From contig NZ_CP144555.1 in the NCBI RefSeq assembly GCF_036607905.1, forward strand, positions 372,001 through 436,000: a DNA stretch of 64,000 nucleotides. The letters run 5' to 3'. This DNA comes from Streptomyces sp. SCSIO 75703 (GTDB lineage: Bacteria; Actinomycetota; Actinomycetes; Streptomycetales; Streptomycetaceae). The position numbers and the translations under genes are program-made. The notes under the pieces are model-generated. The model saw only the letters and a program-made list of their open reading frames with translations, was not told where the DNA came from and ran no database searches. Shown here one piece after another: positions 18,060 to 27,953 of this stretch (position 1 is the first letter of the stretch; the number at the start of each line of letters is the position of its first letter).

Positions 18060-18346
18060 TCTACCTGCTGGACGAGCCGACCACGGGGCTGCACCCGGCC
18101 GACGTCGAGGTGCTGATGCGGCAGGTGCACGGTCTGGTCGACGCCGGGAACACGGTGGTCGTCGTCGAGCACGACATGAGCGTGGTGGCGGGCGCGGACC
18201 GGGTGATCGACCTGGGGCCGGGCGGCGGCGACGCCGGGGGCCGGATCGTCGCGGCGGGGACGCCGGCCGAGGTGGCGCGGGCCTCGGGCAGCGCGACGGC
18301 GCCCTATCTGGCGCGGGCGCTGGCGGACGGCGGCACGCGCCGGTGA
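17108..18346 (+). CDS. IS481-family transposase, fused in frame to UvrA C-terminus
   Basis: The transposase occupies about 317 codons. It has an N-terminal helix-turn-helix ([20 protein letters not shown], residues 24-43), then the rve integrase core with Asp140 ([10 protein letters not shown]), Asp222 ([12 protein letters not shown]) and Glu259 ([12 protein letters not shown]). GTG 17108 has CGGAGG upstream. There is no stop inside the IS: the frame runs through the right repeat into the last 95 codons of uvrA and ends at 18346, giving a predicted 412-residue fusion. Whether the UvrA tail harms the transposase is unknown. Confidence 0.88.
   Translation: MPHRNARLTVFGRRLLVERVCSGRPVAHVAAEMGISRATAHKWIRRWRAEGEAGLHDRSSRPHTTPHRTAASVETRVCDLRQSRKLGPARIGPILGLPASTVHRILTRHRLNRLAWLDRPTGTLIRRYERERPGELIHVDVKKLGRIPDGGGHKALGRQAGRATRNNMGFDYVHSAVDDHTRLAYSEIHGDEKTATCAGFLTRAATFFHSQGITRIERVLTDNAWAYRKGLAWKAVLAELGATGKLTRAYRPQTNGKVERFNRTLLDEWAYLRPYTSNTERTEALADFLHTYNHHRCHTALDGHPPISRVNNAAGQYIYLLDEPTTGLHPADVEVLMRQVHGLVDAGNTVVVVEHDMSVVAGADRVIDLGPGGGDAGGRIVAAGTPAEVARASGSATAPYLARALADGGTRR
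18060..18065. repeat. Target-site duplication, right copy (TCTACC)
   Basis: Right copy of the direct repeat flanking the IS481 element; partner at 17001-17006. Confidence 0.9.
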
Positions 18347-18369
18347 AGGCGCTTCACCGGCGCGTGCCG
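18331..18369. terminator. 18-bp perfect hairpin after uvrA fragment
   Basis: Perfect stem 18331-18348 with 18352-18369 and a 3-base loop. It contains the uvrA-like stop codon and lies between convergent genes, so it probably terminates both. Confidence 0.85.
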
Positions 18370-18391
18370 GGGACGTGACCGCCGCGGGCGT

Positions 18392-19321
18392 TCACTCGCG
18401 GCCCCGCCAGGTGCCGCCGGTGTCGCCCTCCTGGTCCGTCATGGTCTCCGCCTCGATCCGCTCCTTGCGCACCCGGCCCCGTACGGTCTCCTGCTCGGTG
18501 TGCTGCTCGGTGGTGAGCCGGACCCGTTCGACGGGCACCGTCTCGGTCTCCACCACGGGGCGCTCCTCGTGCAGGACGACCTCGTGCTCGGCCTCGCCGA
18601 TGTCCGGCCCGGCCAGGGCCGCGTCGCGGTTGGCCTCGGTGATCGGCTCCCGTTCCACGCGGACTTCCTCGTGGCTGACGGGGACGGTCTGCTCGACGTC
18701 CTCGGTGACGACGTACTTGCGCAGCCGGGCCCGGCCGCTCTCGCGCCGCTCGACCCGGACGTGCATCTGCTCCTCGGAGCGGGTCATGGCGTCGTCGCGC
18801 GGACCGGTCCGGCCGGCCTCGCCGGGGCGTCCGGCGGTGTCCGCGGTCCCGGTCAGGCCCGCCGTTCCGGCGGCTCCGGCGGCTCCCATGCCGGTGCCCG
18901 TGCCCATGCCGGTGTCCGTCCCGGCGGGGGCGGCCCCGGCGGCCGTTCCGGCGGTGGTGGTGTCGTCCGGGGCGGGCCGCTCGGCCTCGCTCAGCACGCT
19001 GTCCCAGTTGATCCCGTAGTAGTCGTAGAGCCGGTGCTCCTCGGTCTCCGACAGATGGCCGCCCGCGTCGACGTCGACGTTGGGCGCGCCCTTGACCTGG
19101 TCCTTGCCGTACGGGACCTCCAGGTGGTCCTGGACGAGCGCCGCGTCGTGGACCGGCACGAACGACTCGCTGGAGCCGAAGAGTCCCGTCCTGACGGTCA
19201 CCCACTCGGGTCGCCCGGTCATGTCGTCGAAGAACACGTGCTTGGCGTCGCCGATCTTGTTGCCCTCGCCGTCGTAGACCGGCTGGTCCAGGACGTTGGC
19301 GATCTCTTCACGGGTGATCAT
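18392..19321 (-). CDS. PRC-barrel and DUF2382 domain stress protein
   Basis: A 309-residue protein with an N-terminal PRC-barrel (residues 1-75: VLDQPVYDGEGNKIGDAKHV, then WVTVRTGLFGSSESFVPV), a low-complexity Gly/Ala/Thr/Met linker (about 125-170), and a C-terminal DUF2382 domain with charged repeats such as LRKYVVTEDVEQTVPVSHEE and RPVVETETVPVERVRL. Related proteins (YsnF/AvaK-like) accompany general stress responses. GGAAGGAGG precedes the ATG. It is probably soluble. An AT-rich patch at 19390-19430 upstream is the likely promoter. Confidence 0.9.
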   Translation of the reverse strand: MITREEIANVLDQPVYDGEGNKIGDAKHVFFDDMTGRPEWVTVRTGLFGSSESFVPVHDAALVQDHLEVPYGKDQVKGAPNVDVDAGGHLSETEEHRLYDYYGINWDSVLSEAERPAPDDTTTAGTAAGAAPAGTDTGMGTGTGMGAAGAAGTAGLTGTADTAGRPGEAGRTGPRDDAMTRSEEQMHVRVERRESGRARLRKYVVTEDVEQTVPVSHEEVRVEREPITEANRDAALAGPDIGEAEHEVVLHEERPVVETETVPVERVRLTTEQHTEQETVRGRVRKERIEAETMTDQEGDTGGTWRGRE

Positions 19322-19327
19322 CTGTCA

Positions 19328-20227
19328 TCACCCTCCTTCCGGTGCCTGCCCTCCGGTTGTCCGCATCGGCAGCGGGGAAACGGAACTTCGCTCACAAAGG
19401 CATATATTCTCTGATTTCGCCACATTCTGATGACCGAGCGTGGCGGCCGGTCCCCCGGCGTGTCCGGGCCGGGCCGCCGCGCACAGGGAGCGGCGGTCGC
19501 GGTGACGGCCGGGCGGCACGGCGGGGAGCACGTCCACCTCGGCGCTCAGGTGCCGCGCCGAGACCACCCGCCAGACGGAGGCGAGCAGGGTGTCCTCGCC
19601 GACGAACGCGGCGGCCGTGGCGGGCGCACCGTCCCCCGCCCGGTAGCGGACGCGTACGGGCTGGACGGGCACCCCGGCGTCCAGGGCGGCCTGGAAGACG
19701 GCCCGGCGGAAGCGCCCCCGGGCCCGGCCGCACCAGGTGCTGCCCTCGGGGAAGACCGCGACGGCGGCGCCCGCGCGCAGCACCCCGGCGATCCGGGCGA
19801 CGGTGCCGGGCAGGGCGCGCGGCCGGTCGCGTTCGATGAACAGGGTGCCGCCGCGCGCCGCGAGCGCCCCGGCCACCGGCCAGCGGCGGATCTCGCTCTT
19901 GGCGACCATCCGGGCCGGGCGCACGGCGGCGAGCAGCGGGATGTCCAGCCAGGAGACGTGGTCGGCGACGAGGAGCAGCCCGCCGGCGGGCGCGGCGGCG
20001 CCGGTGACGCGGACCCGGACCCCGGCGGCGCGGACCAGGGTCCGGCACCAGCGGCGCACCCAGGCGTCCGGGACCAGGCGGCGCAGCGGCGCCAGGGCGG
20101 CCCCGGCGGCCAGCAGGGCGGTGAGCGCGACGAGCCGCGCCACCGCGCGCGGGAGCGCCACCGGCACCGCCCCCCGCGGCACGCAGCCCGCCGGGGTGCA
20201 GGGCGCGGTGGGCGACCAGGTGTCCAT
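19328..20227 (-). CDS. olsA: 1-acyl-glycerol-3-phosphate-type acyltransferase (OlsA-like)
   Basis: A 299-residue PlsC-fold acyltransferase. One or two N-terminal hydrophobic segments precede the catalytic HX4D (VADHVSWLDIPLL), then FIERDRPRALPG and the phosphate-binding FPEGSTW. Its ATG shares one base with the stop of the GNAT-type gene upstream, so the two are coupled. In bacteria OlsB makes lyso-ornithine lipid and OlsA adds the second acyl chain; the pairing argues for OlsA over a generic PlsC. Odd point: the last ~35 codons (after GGPAATLGHQ) are encoded in AT-rich DNA that looks like the next gene's promoter, so an ancestral stop may have been lost. Confidence 0.8.
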   Translation of the reverse strand: MDTWSPTAPCTPAGCVPRGAVPVALPRAVARLVALTALLAAGAALAPLRRLVPDAWVRRWCRTLVRAAGVRVRVTGAAAPAGGLLLVADHVSWLDIPLLAAVRPARMVAKSEIRRWPVAGALAARGGTLFIERDRPRALPGTVARIAGVLRAGAAVAVFPEGSTWCGRARGRFRRAVFQAALDAGVPVQPVRVRYRAGDGAPATAAAFVGEDTLLASVWRVVSARHLSAEVDVLPAVPPGRHRDRRSLCAAARPGHAGGPAATLGHQNVAKSENICLCERSSVSPLPMRTTGGQAPEGG

Positions 20228-20997
20228 CAGGCCGGCAGGAGCGAGAGGAAGTGCCGCAGGTAGCGGGGGTCGACCCGGTCCATCGCCAGCAGGACGTACA
20301 GGTCGGCGACGCCGAAGTCGGCGTCGTGCGCGGGCTCGCCGCAGACCCAGGCGCCGAGCCGGAGGTAGCCGCGCAGCAGGGCGGGCAGTTCGGTGCGGCC
20401 CGAGGGCGCGGCGGGCCGCGGCTGCCAGGGCAGCAGCGGCCGGACCCGGTACGTCTCGGGGGCGAGGTGGCGCTCGCGCACTCGCTCCCAGGTGGCGGCG
20501 GCGGTGTGGCCGCCGTCGGCGAGCGGGAGGGAGCAGCAGCCGGCGAGCCAGGCGTGGCCGCGCTCGGCCATGTAGCGGGCGAGGCCCGCCCATATGAGGC
20601 CGATGACGGCGCCGCCGCGGTGGTCGGGGTGGACGCAGGAGCGGCCGACCTCGACCAGGCCGGGGCGGATCGGGGCGAGCGGGGCGAGGTCGAACTCGCC
20701 CTCCGCGTAGAGCCGTCCGGCGACGGCGGCGCGCTCGGGCGGCAGCAGCCGGTAGGTGCCGACGACCTGCCCGGTGGTCTCCTCGCGGACCAGGAGGTGG
20801 TCGCAGTAGGCGTCGAAGGAGTCGATGTCGAGTCCGGGCTGCGGGGTGGTGAGCAGGGCGCCCATCTCCGCGGCGAAGACGTCGTGCCGCAGCCGCTGCG
20901 CGGCCCGTACGTCCTCCTCGTCGCGGGCGAGGGAGACGGTGTAGCGGGTGGGCGCGGGCGGCTGCGGGGGACGGTCGAGGGTCAGTACGCCGGTCAT
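20227..20997 (-). CDS. olsB: Ornithine-acyl-ACP N-acyltransferase-like protein (OlsB)
   Basis: A 256-residue GNAT-fold protein of the OlsB/hemolysin-like acyltransferase group (PF13444). Signatures are AQRLRHDVFAAEMG, SFDAYCDHLLVREETTGQVV, GTYRLLPP and LVEVGRSCVHPDHRGGAVIG. It should N-acylate ornithine with a 3-hydroxyacyl chain from ACP, the first step of phosphorus-free ornithine lipid synthesis at the membrane. It is coupled to the PlsC-type gene. A three-unit PHO-box-like repeat lies 118-150 bp upstream, matching the known link between ornithine lipids and phosphate limitation. The start is ATG 20997. Confidence 0.82.
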   Translation of the reverse strand: MTGVLTLDRPPQPPAPTRYTVSLARDEEDVRAAQRLRHDVFAAEMGALLTTPQPGLDIDSFDAYCDHLLVREETTGQVVGTYRLLPPERAAVAGRLYAEGEFDLAPLAPIRPGLVEVGRSCVHPDHRGGAVIGLIWAGLARYMAERGHAWLAGCCSLPLADGGHTAAATWERVRERHLAPETYRVRPLLPWQPRPAAPSGRTELPALLRGYLRLGAWVCGEPAHDADFGVADLYVLLAMDRVDPRYLRHFLSLLPA

Positions 20998-21114
20998 GGC
21001 GGGTCTCCTGACTGGGGGCCGGTGCGGCGGCAGCGGGCGGCGGGCCGTGGGGTACGGTCCCGCCGCTCCTGTTCTTCCGTTGCCGGTTGGCGTCCGCGTG
21101 ACCTGGGCCGGGAG

Positions 21115-21147
21115 ACGGGATGAGGGGAGGGTGAGGGGATGCTGAAC
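21115..21147 (-). promoter_or_regulatory. Candidate PHO box (three 11-nt direct repeats)
   Basis: On the minus strand three contiguous 11-base units, GTTCAGCATCC, CCTCACCCTCC and CCTCATCCCGT, each carry TCA at positions 3-5 in exact 11-base phase, as in PhoP-binding direct repeats of Streptomyces. Each matches the usual unit consensus at about 7 of 11 positions by my count. It lies upstream of olsB; otherwise 20998-21297 contains only the sdhB terminator. Confidence 0.55.
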
Positions 21148-21270
21148 GGCGCCGCGCGGGCGCGGGCCGGGCCGGCTCGCGGCGTGCCGCCGCCGGCATG
21201 CGAGACGGGGCCGAGAATGAGCACCACACCCGGCCCCGCCCGTCCGCGCTTCCCGGCGAACGACTGTCGT

Positions 21271-21291
21271 GGGCCCCGGGGACCGGGGCCC
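21271..21291 (-). terminator. Hairpin after sdhB
   Basis: A 9-bp perfect GC stem (GGGCCCCGG with CCGGGGCCC) and 3-base loop begins seven bases past the sdhB TAG stop. Confidence 0.7.
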
Positions 21292-21297
21292 GTCCCT

Positions 21298-22043
21298 CTA
21301 GCGCTTGGCCACCTTGCGGGTGGCGCGCAGCCACTCCTTGTTCATGCTGGTGATGGACATCAGCGGGATGCCCTTCGGGCAGGCCGTGGCGCACTCCCCG
21401 GCGAGGGTGCAGCCGCCGAAACCCTCCTCGTCCATCTGCGCCACCATGTCCAGCACCCGGGTCTCGCGCTCGGGGGCGCCCTGCGGCAGCACGTTGAGGT
21501 GGTTGATCTTCGCGGAGGTGAAGAGCATCGCCGCGCCGTTCGGGCAGGCCGCGACGCAGGCGCCGCAGCCGATGCACTCGGCGTGCTCGAAGGCGAACTC
21601 GGCGTCCGGCTTGGGCACCGGGGTGGCGTGGGCCTCCGGCGCGGCACCGGTCGGCACGGAGACGTAGCCGCCGGCCTGGATGATGCGGTCGAAGGACGAG
21701 CGGTCGACGACGAGGTCCTTCACGACCGGGAAGGCCGAGGCCCGCCACGGCTCGATGTCGATCGTGTCGCCGTCCGAGAAGGACCGCATGTGGAGCTGGC
21801 AGGTGGTGGTGCGCTCCGGGCCGTGCGCGTCGCCGTTGATGACGAGCGAGCAGGCGCCGCAGATGCCCTCGCGGCAGTCGTGGTCGAAGGCGACCGGGTC
21901 CTCGCCATTGAGGATGAGCTCCTCGTTGAGGGTGTCGAGCATCTCCAGGAAGGACATGTCGGGCGAGATGCCGTCCACCTCGTACGTGGACATGGCGCCG
22001 TCGGCGTCGGCGTTCTTCTGCCGCCAGACGCGCAGGGTGAGCT

Positions 22044-22047
<4 letters not shown>
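21298..22047 (-). CDS. sdhB: Succinate dehydrogenase/fumarate reductase iron-sulfur subunit
   Basis: A 249-residue iron-sulfur subunit that passes electrons from the flavoprotein to the membrane anchor. The N-terminal [2Fe-2S] site has Cys58, Cys63, Cys66 and Cys83; the C-terminal part has [12 protein letters not shown] (Cys158/161/164/168) and [12 protein letters not shown] (Cys213/219/223) for the [4Fe-4S] and [3Fe-4S] clusters. Its ATG overlaps the sdhA stop by four bases. Third gene of sdhC-sdhA-sdhB. It is the fumarate-reductase-like (type B anchor) form, a second Sdh set alongside the usual SdhCDAB of Streptomyces (the latter from general knowledge). Confidence 0.95.
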
Positions 22048-23993
<1,946 letters not shown>

Positions 23994-23995
23994 CT

Positions 23996-24703
23996 TCAGC
24001 TCACCAATCCGGTCATGACGCCCACGGGCACGGCGATGAAACCGGCCGTGAGCAGCAGCGCGAGGACGTTGGCGACGGTCTTCAGGGCGCGGTCGCGGGT
24101 GCGGCTGCCGGCGCCGAGGGTCTGGGCCGCGCTCCAGAAGCCGTGCCGCACGTGCAGGCCGAGCGCGAGCATGGCGACGAGGTAGATGACGTTGCCGTAC
24201 CAGGTGGAGAAGGTGTCCACGACGTTCTGGTAGGGCTTGCCGGCCTCGAAACCGCCGGTGTGCACGGTGCCGGTCGTCAGGTCGAGGATGTGCCACACGA
24301 TGAAGAGGCCGAGGATGATCCCGCCCCAGCGCATGGTACGCGTGGCGTAGCTCGCCCGCGGCTTCTTGTGCACGTACTTGCTGGGCCGGGCCTTGATGTC
24401 CCGGCGGCTGAGCTGGTACGCGGAGACGGCGTGCGCGACCACGGCGACGACCAGGACGACGCGGACCAGCCACAGGGTCCACTCGTAGTGCATGATCGGC
24501 TCGCCGAGCGTGCGCAGCCAGTGGGCGTAGCGGTTGAACTCCTCGGCACCGAAGTAGATCTTCAGGTTCCCGATCATGTGGGCGACCAGGTAGAGCAGCA
24601 TGACGAGTCCGCTGACCGCCATCACCGTCTTCTTGCCGACGGTCGAGTCCCACACGGTGCGCGCCATGGACGGCCGTCGGTCCGTCCGCGTTGCCAGAGC
24701 CAT
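23996..24703 (-). CDS. sdhC: Succinate dehydrogenase cytochrome b anchor subunit
   Basis: A 235-residue integral membrane cytochrome b subunit. Five hydrophobic segments fit the single-anchor (type B) form, with histidines at helix positions suited to two hemes: [50 protein letters not shown] and [15 protein letters not shown] 24703 leaves a normal basic N-terminus; an in-frame ATG at 24742 would overlap the divergent promoter region. It is the first gene of sdhCAB and diverges from a LysR gene. Confidence 0.93.
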   Translation of the reverse strand: MALATRTDRRPSMARTVWDSTVGKKTVMAVSGLVMLLYLVAHMIGNLKIYFGAEEFNRYAHWLRTLGEPIMHYEWTLWLVRVVLVVAVVAHAVSAYQLSRRDIKARPSKYVHKKPRASYATRTMRWGGIILGLFIVWHILDLTTGTVHTGGFEAGKPYQNVVDTFSTWYGNVIYLVAMLALGLHVRHGFWSAAQTLGAGSRTRDRALKTVANVLALLLTAGFIAVPVGVMTGLVS

Positions 24704-24763
24704 GTCACAGGACGTTACGGGCACCAGGGCCCATCGGTCCAAGACATGGTCCCGGTTGTTTCC

Positions 24764-24778
24764 ATAGGGGTTTCCTAT
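24764..24778. promoter_or_regulatory. LysR-type box in sdhC-LysR intergenic region
   Basis: ATAGG-N5-CCTAT at 24764-24778 is a T-N11-A dyad in the 95-bp gap between sdhC and the divergent LysR gene, 21 bases before the LysR ATG. This placement is typical for autoregulation and control of the divergent operon. Confidence 0.65.
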
Positions 24779-24798
24779 CGGCGGCGTATCCTGGCCGT

Positions 24799-25683
24799 AT
24801 GCAGTTGCAGCAGCTCCAGTACTTCGTGGCGGTGGCGGAGACCCGGCACTTCACGCGGGCGGCGGAGGCCGTGCACGTGGCGCAGCCCTCGCTGTCGCAG
24901 CAGATCAAGGCGCTGGAGCGGGAGTTGGGCGCCGACCTCTTCCTGCGGGCCCGGGGCAACATCACGCTCACGGACGCCGGGGAGGCGCTGCTGCCGCTGG
25001 CCCGGCGCATCCTCGCCGACGCGGACACCGCCCGGTACGAGGTGCAGGAACTGGTGCAGCTCCGGCGCGGCCGGGTGCGGCTGGGGGCGACGCCGAGCCT
25101 GTGCACGGGTCTCCTGCCCGACGTGCTGCGCGCCTTCCACGACCGCTATCCCGGCATCCGCCTGCTGATCGAGGAGGGTGGCTCCCACGACCTGGTGCGG
25201 GGGCTGGCCCGCGGGGCGCTCGACCTGGCGCTGGTGGTCCTGCCGCTGCCCACCGCGTCCCCCGCGCTGACCACGGTGGAACTGCTGCGGGAGGACCTCG
25301 TGGTGGTGTCGTCGCCGGAGGCGTCGGTGCCCGGGGCGGGACGGCGGGCGGTGCGGATCGCCGATCTGGAGGGCGAGCGCATGGTGATGTTCCGGCACGG
25401 CTACGACCTGCGGGAACTGACCGTCGCGGCGTGCCGCGCGGAGGGCTTCGAGCCGGACTTCGCGGTGGAGGGCGGGGAGATGGACGCGGTGCTGGGCTTC
25501 GTCCGGGCGGGGCTCGGGGTGGCGGTGGTACCGCGGATGGTGGCCACCCGGGCGGGACGGGGACTGCGGGTCACCCCGCTGGCCCGGCCGGGGCTGTACC
25601 GCACGATCGCGCTGGCGCACCGCAGCGACGTGGCGCCGCCGCGCGCAGCCCGCGAACTCCAGCGCATGCTGCTCGAACGCTGA
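24799..25683 (+). CDS. LysR family transcriptional regulator
   Basis: A 294-residue LysR regulator. The winged helix-turn-helix fills residues 1-60 (YFVAVAETRHFTRAAEAVHV then AQPSLSQQIKALERELGADL), followed by the periplasmic-binding-like effector domain (RRGRVRLGATPSLCTGLLPD onward). ATG 24799. It diverges from sdhCAB across a LysR-type dyad, so it probably controls sdhCAB, perhaps with a C4 acid or redox effector (inference). From memory, homologues keep this position in other Streptomyces. Confidence 0.93.
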   Translation: MQLQQLQYFVAVAETRHFTRAAEAVHVAQPSLSQQIKALERELGADLFLRARGNITLTDAGEALLPLARRILADADTARYEVQELVQLRRGRVRLGATPSLCTGLLPDVLRAFHDRYPGIRLLIEEGGSHDLVRGLARGALDLALVVLPLPTASPALTTVELLREDLVVVSSPEASVPGAGRRAVRIADLEGERMVMFRHGYDLRELTVAACRAEGFEPDFAVEGGEMDAVLGFVRAGLGVAVVPRMVATRAGRGLRVTPLARPGLYRTIALAHRSDVAPPRAARELQRMLLER

Positions 25684-25771
25684 CGCGGCGGGACGGGGCG
25701 GGCGGCCCGGAGCGGCGCACGGCCGGGGGCGCCCGACGGCCGGGGCGAAGCGGCGGCGGGACGGCGCGGGC

Positions 25772-25805
25772 CCCGGCCCCCGGCGTGGCGATGCCGGGGG
25801 CCGGG
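25772..25805. terminator. Bidirectional hairpin between LysR and rmdA genes
   Basis: 13-bp perfect stem (25772-25784 with 25793-25805), 8-base loop, between convergent genes. Confidence 0.75.
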
Positions 25806-25808
25806 CGG

Positions 25809-27953
25809 TCAGGCCGTCGCGTCGACCAGGGCCAGGTCGTGCAGCCGTTCCGGCGGGCCCGGACGGGCGTAGTACCAGCCCTGGGCCGTGTCGCAGCCCA
25901 GCAGGCGCAACTGCTCGGCCTGCGCGCCGGTCTCCACGCCCTCCACGGTGACGGAGAGGTCCAGGCTGTGGGCGAGCGCCACGATCCCCTCCACGATCTT
26001 CAGGTCGACGGGGTCGGCCGGGAACCGCTGCATGCTCTGGGTGAAGGAGCGGTCCAGCTTCAGGACGCTCACCGGGAGCCGGCGCAGGTTGGCCAGGTTG
26101 GAGTAGCCGGTGCCGAAGTCGTCCAGGGCGATGTCGACGCCCATCTCGGCGAGCCGGCGCAGCGGCTTGAGCAGGTCGTCGTCGGCCCCGATCAGCGCCG
26201 ACTCGGTCACCTCCAGACAGAGCGCGTCGGGTTCGACGCCCGCCCGCTCCAGGATCTCCACGGTGTCCTGCACCAGAGCGGGGTGCGTGAGCTGGCAGGG
26301 CGAGAGGTTGACGTTGATGCGCAGCGGGGCGGGGGCGCCGGCGGTGCCGTACCGCTCCCGCCAGGTGCGGGCCTGGCGTACGGACTGCTCCAGTACCCAG
26401 CGTCCCAGCGGCACGATCAGTCCGGTGTGCTCGGCGAGCGGGATGAACCGGTCGGGGCCGAGCACCCCGTGCTGCGGGTGCAGCCAGCGCACCAGGGCCT
26501 CGGCGCCGCGCACCCCGCCGTCGCCGAGGTGCACCAGCGGCTGGTACTCGATGAAGAACTCGCCCCGCTCCAGCGCCGCCGGGAGCGCGGTGGTCAGCCC
26601 GTGCCGGGTGATGACCCGCGCGTCGGCCTCCGGGTCGGCCAGCTCGTAGCGGTTGCCGCCGGCCGACTTGGCCCGGTACATGGTGATGTCGGCGCTGCGC
26701 AGCACCTCCGCCGGGCTGCGCTCCCCCGCCGGTCCCTCCACCACGCCGATGCTGCCGCGCACGGTCAGTTCCCGGCCGTCGACGCTGATCGGCGCCAGCA
26801 GCGCGTTCATGATGCGGGTGGCGAGCGCGTCGACACCGGGACCGGTGTCGGGGCCGGCGGTGAGGGCGACGAACTCGTCGCCGCCGAGGCGGGCCACCAT
26901 CTCGCCGGGCGCGGTGGCGCACGCCTGGAGCCGGTCGGCGACCTCGACCAGCAGCCGGTCGCCGGCCGCGTGGCCGAGGCTGTCGTTGACGGTCTTGAAA
27001 CCGTCGAGGTCGAGGTAGCACAGGCCGAAGCGGTGTCCGGGTCCGGCCGCCAGGGCCTTCTCCAGGCGTTCGAAGAAGAAGCTGCGGTTGGGCAGGCCGG
27101 TCAGCGCGTCGTGCGTGGCCTCGTAGCGCAGCCGCAGGTTGAGCAGCCGGCGTTCGGTGGTGTCCTCCATCAGCGCGAGCTGGTACTGCGGGCTGCCGTC
27201 GGCGTCGCGCAGCAGGGAGACGGTCAGGTTGGTCCACAGGACGGTGCCGTCGGGCCGGTAGAAGGCCTTCTCCACGTGGTAATGCTCGCGTTCGCCGCGC
27301 ACCAGCTCGTCGTGGAGCCGCCAGGTCTGCGGGGCGTCGTCGGGGTGGGTCCAGTCGCGGACCCGGCGGGCGCGCAGCCCGGTGTCGCTGAGGCCGAACA
27401 TGCGGGTGAGCGCCCCGTTGACCTGGAGGATGTTGCCCTCCAGGTCGGCGATGCCGATGCCTATCGCCGCGCCCTCGAACACCGCCCGGAAGCGGGCCTC
27501 GCTGGCGTGCAGCGCCTCGGCCACCACGCCCTGGGCCTTCATCGCGGCCTGGGCGATCGCCTCCTGTTCGGACAGGGTTCTCTCGCGCAGGGCGGCGGCG
27601 AACCCGGCCGCCATGGCGTGCTGCGTCCGCGCCGAACGGGCCCGCAGGTGCTCGGGGTCGCCGTCCTCGCCGCAGTACAGCACCAGGTAGGCGTCGACGC
27701 AGTCCAGCGTGCGGGCGAGGGCGTCGGGGTCGGTGCAGTGGGCGTCGACGAGGGCGGCGCCGACCGCGCGGGCCTCGGGCGCGTCGAAACCGCGGGCCCG
27801 CAGGACCTCCCGCAGCCGGCGGGCCAGCGGCAGCAGCCGCTGCTCGAACTCCGGCCGGGTGGACGAGGTGGAGGCCACCGGGTAGATCGCGCGGCTCCAG
27901 ATCGTCGCGAACCGGCGCAGCCTGTCCTCCGGCCCGCCCGGCTCCGCGGTCAT
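25809..27953 (-). CDS. rmdA: PAS-GGDEF-EAL c-di-GMP enzyme (RmdA-like)
   Basis: A 714-residue cytoplasmic protein. The N-terminal helical region (1-145) is followed by a PAS domain (about 155-265, FRAVFEGAAIGIGIADLEGN), a GGDEF domain with intact ARLGGDEF (357-361) and an EAL domain with intact EAL (485-487) and DDFGTGYSN. Both catalytic signatures are conserved, so it could make and break c-di-GMP. Order, length and neighbourhood match what I recall of RmdA, a c-di-GMP phosphodiesterase affecting Streptomyces development. Its ATG overlaps the stop of the methyltransferase gene upstream by four bases, so the two are coupled. Confidence 0.9.
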   Translation of the reverse strand: MTAEPGGPEDRLRRFATIWSRAIYPVASTSSTRPEFEQRLLPLARRLREVLRARGFDAPEARAVGAALVDAHCTDPDALARTLDCVDAYLVLYCGEDGDPEHLRARSARTQHAMAAGFAAALRERTLSEQEAIAQAAMKAQGVVAEALHASEARFRAVFEGAAIGIGIADLEGNILQVNGALTRMFGLSDTGLRARRVRDWTHPDDAPQTWRLHDELVRGEREHYHVEKAFYRPDGTVLWTNLTVSLLRDADGSPQYQLALMEDTTERRLLNLRLRYEATHDALTGLPNRSFFFERLEKALAAGPGHRFGLCYLDLDGFKTVNDSLGHAAGDRLLVEVADRLQACATAPGEMVARLGGDEFVALTAGPDTGPGVDALATRIMNALLAPISVDGRELTVRGSIGVVEGPAGERSPAEVLRSADITMYRAKSAGGNRYELADPEADARVITRHGLTTALPAALERGEFFIEYQPLVHLGDGGVRGAEALVRWLHPQHGVLGPDRFIPLAEHTGLIVPLGRWVLEQSVRQARTWRERYGTAGAPAPLRINVNLSPCQLTHPALVQDTVEILERAGVEPDALCLEVTESALIGADDDLLKPLRRLAEMGVDIALDDFGTGYSNLANLRRLPVSVLKLDRSFTQSMQRFPADPVDLKIVEGIVALAHSLDLSVTVEGVETGAQAEQLRLLGCDTAQGWYYARPGPPERLHDLALVDATA

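Larger units (their letters stand above)
14936..18346 (+). pseudogene. UvrA-like ABC protein gene disrupted by IS481-family element
   Basis: Originally one gene of about 787 codons for a short UvrA paralogue of the DrrC/UvrA2 type linked to DNA-binding drug tolerance. The 5' part (14936-17014) encodes both ABC halves up to TLYLY: Walker A GVSGSGKSS (about residue 37) and GVSGSGKST, CxxC zinc pairs (CPECEGLG, CPVCGGAR, CETCQGEG, CPDCGGAR) and signature motifs LSAGELQR and LSGGEAQR. The 3' part (from 18062) supplies [18 protein letters not shown] and the H-loop VVVEHDMS. Excising 17007-18065 restores [12 protein letters not shown] perfectly. The 5' product lacks the second Walker B and is unlikely to be functional. 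Confidence 0.93.

Noticed and set aside
17024..18346. Novel functional transposase-ABC fusion protein
   Set aside because: The fusion arises from IS insertion with an intact target duplication, so it is an accident of the insertion site rather than an evolved architecture.
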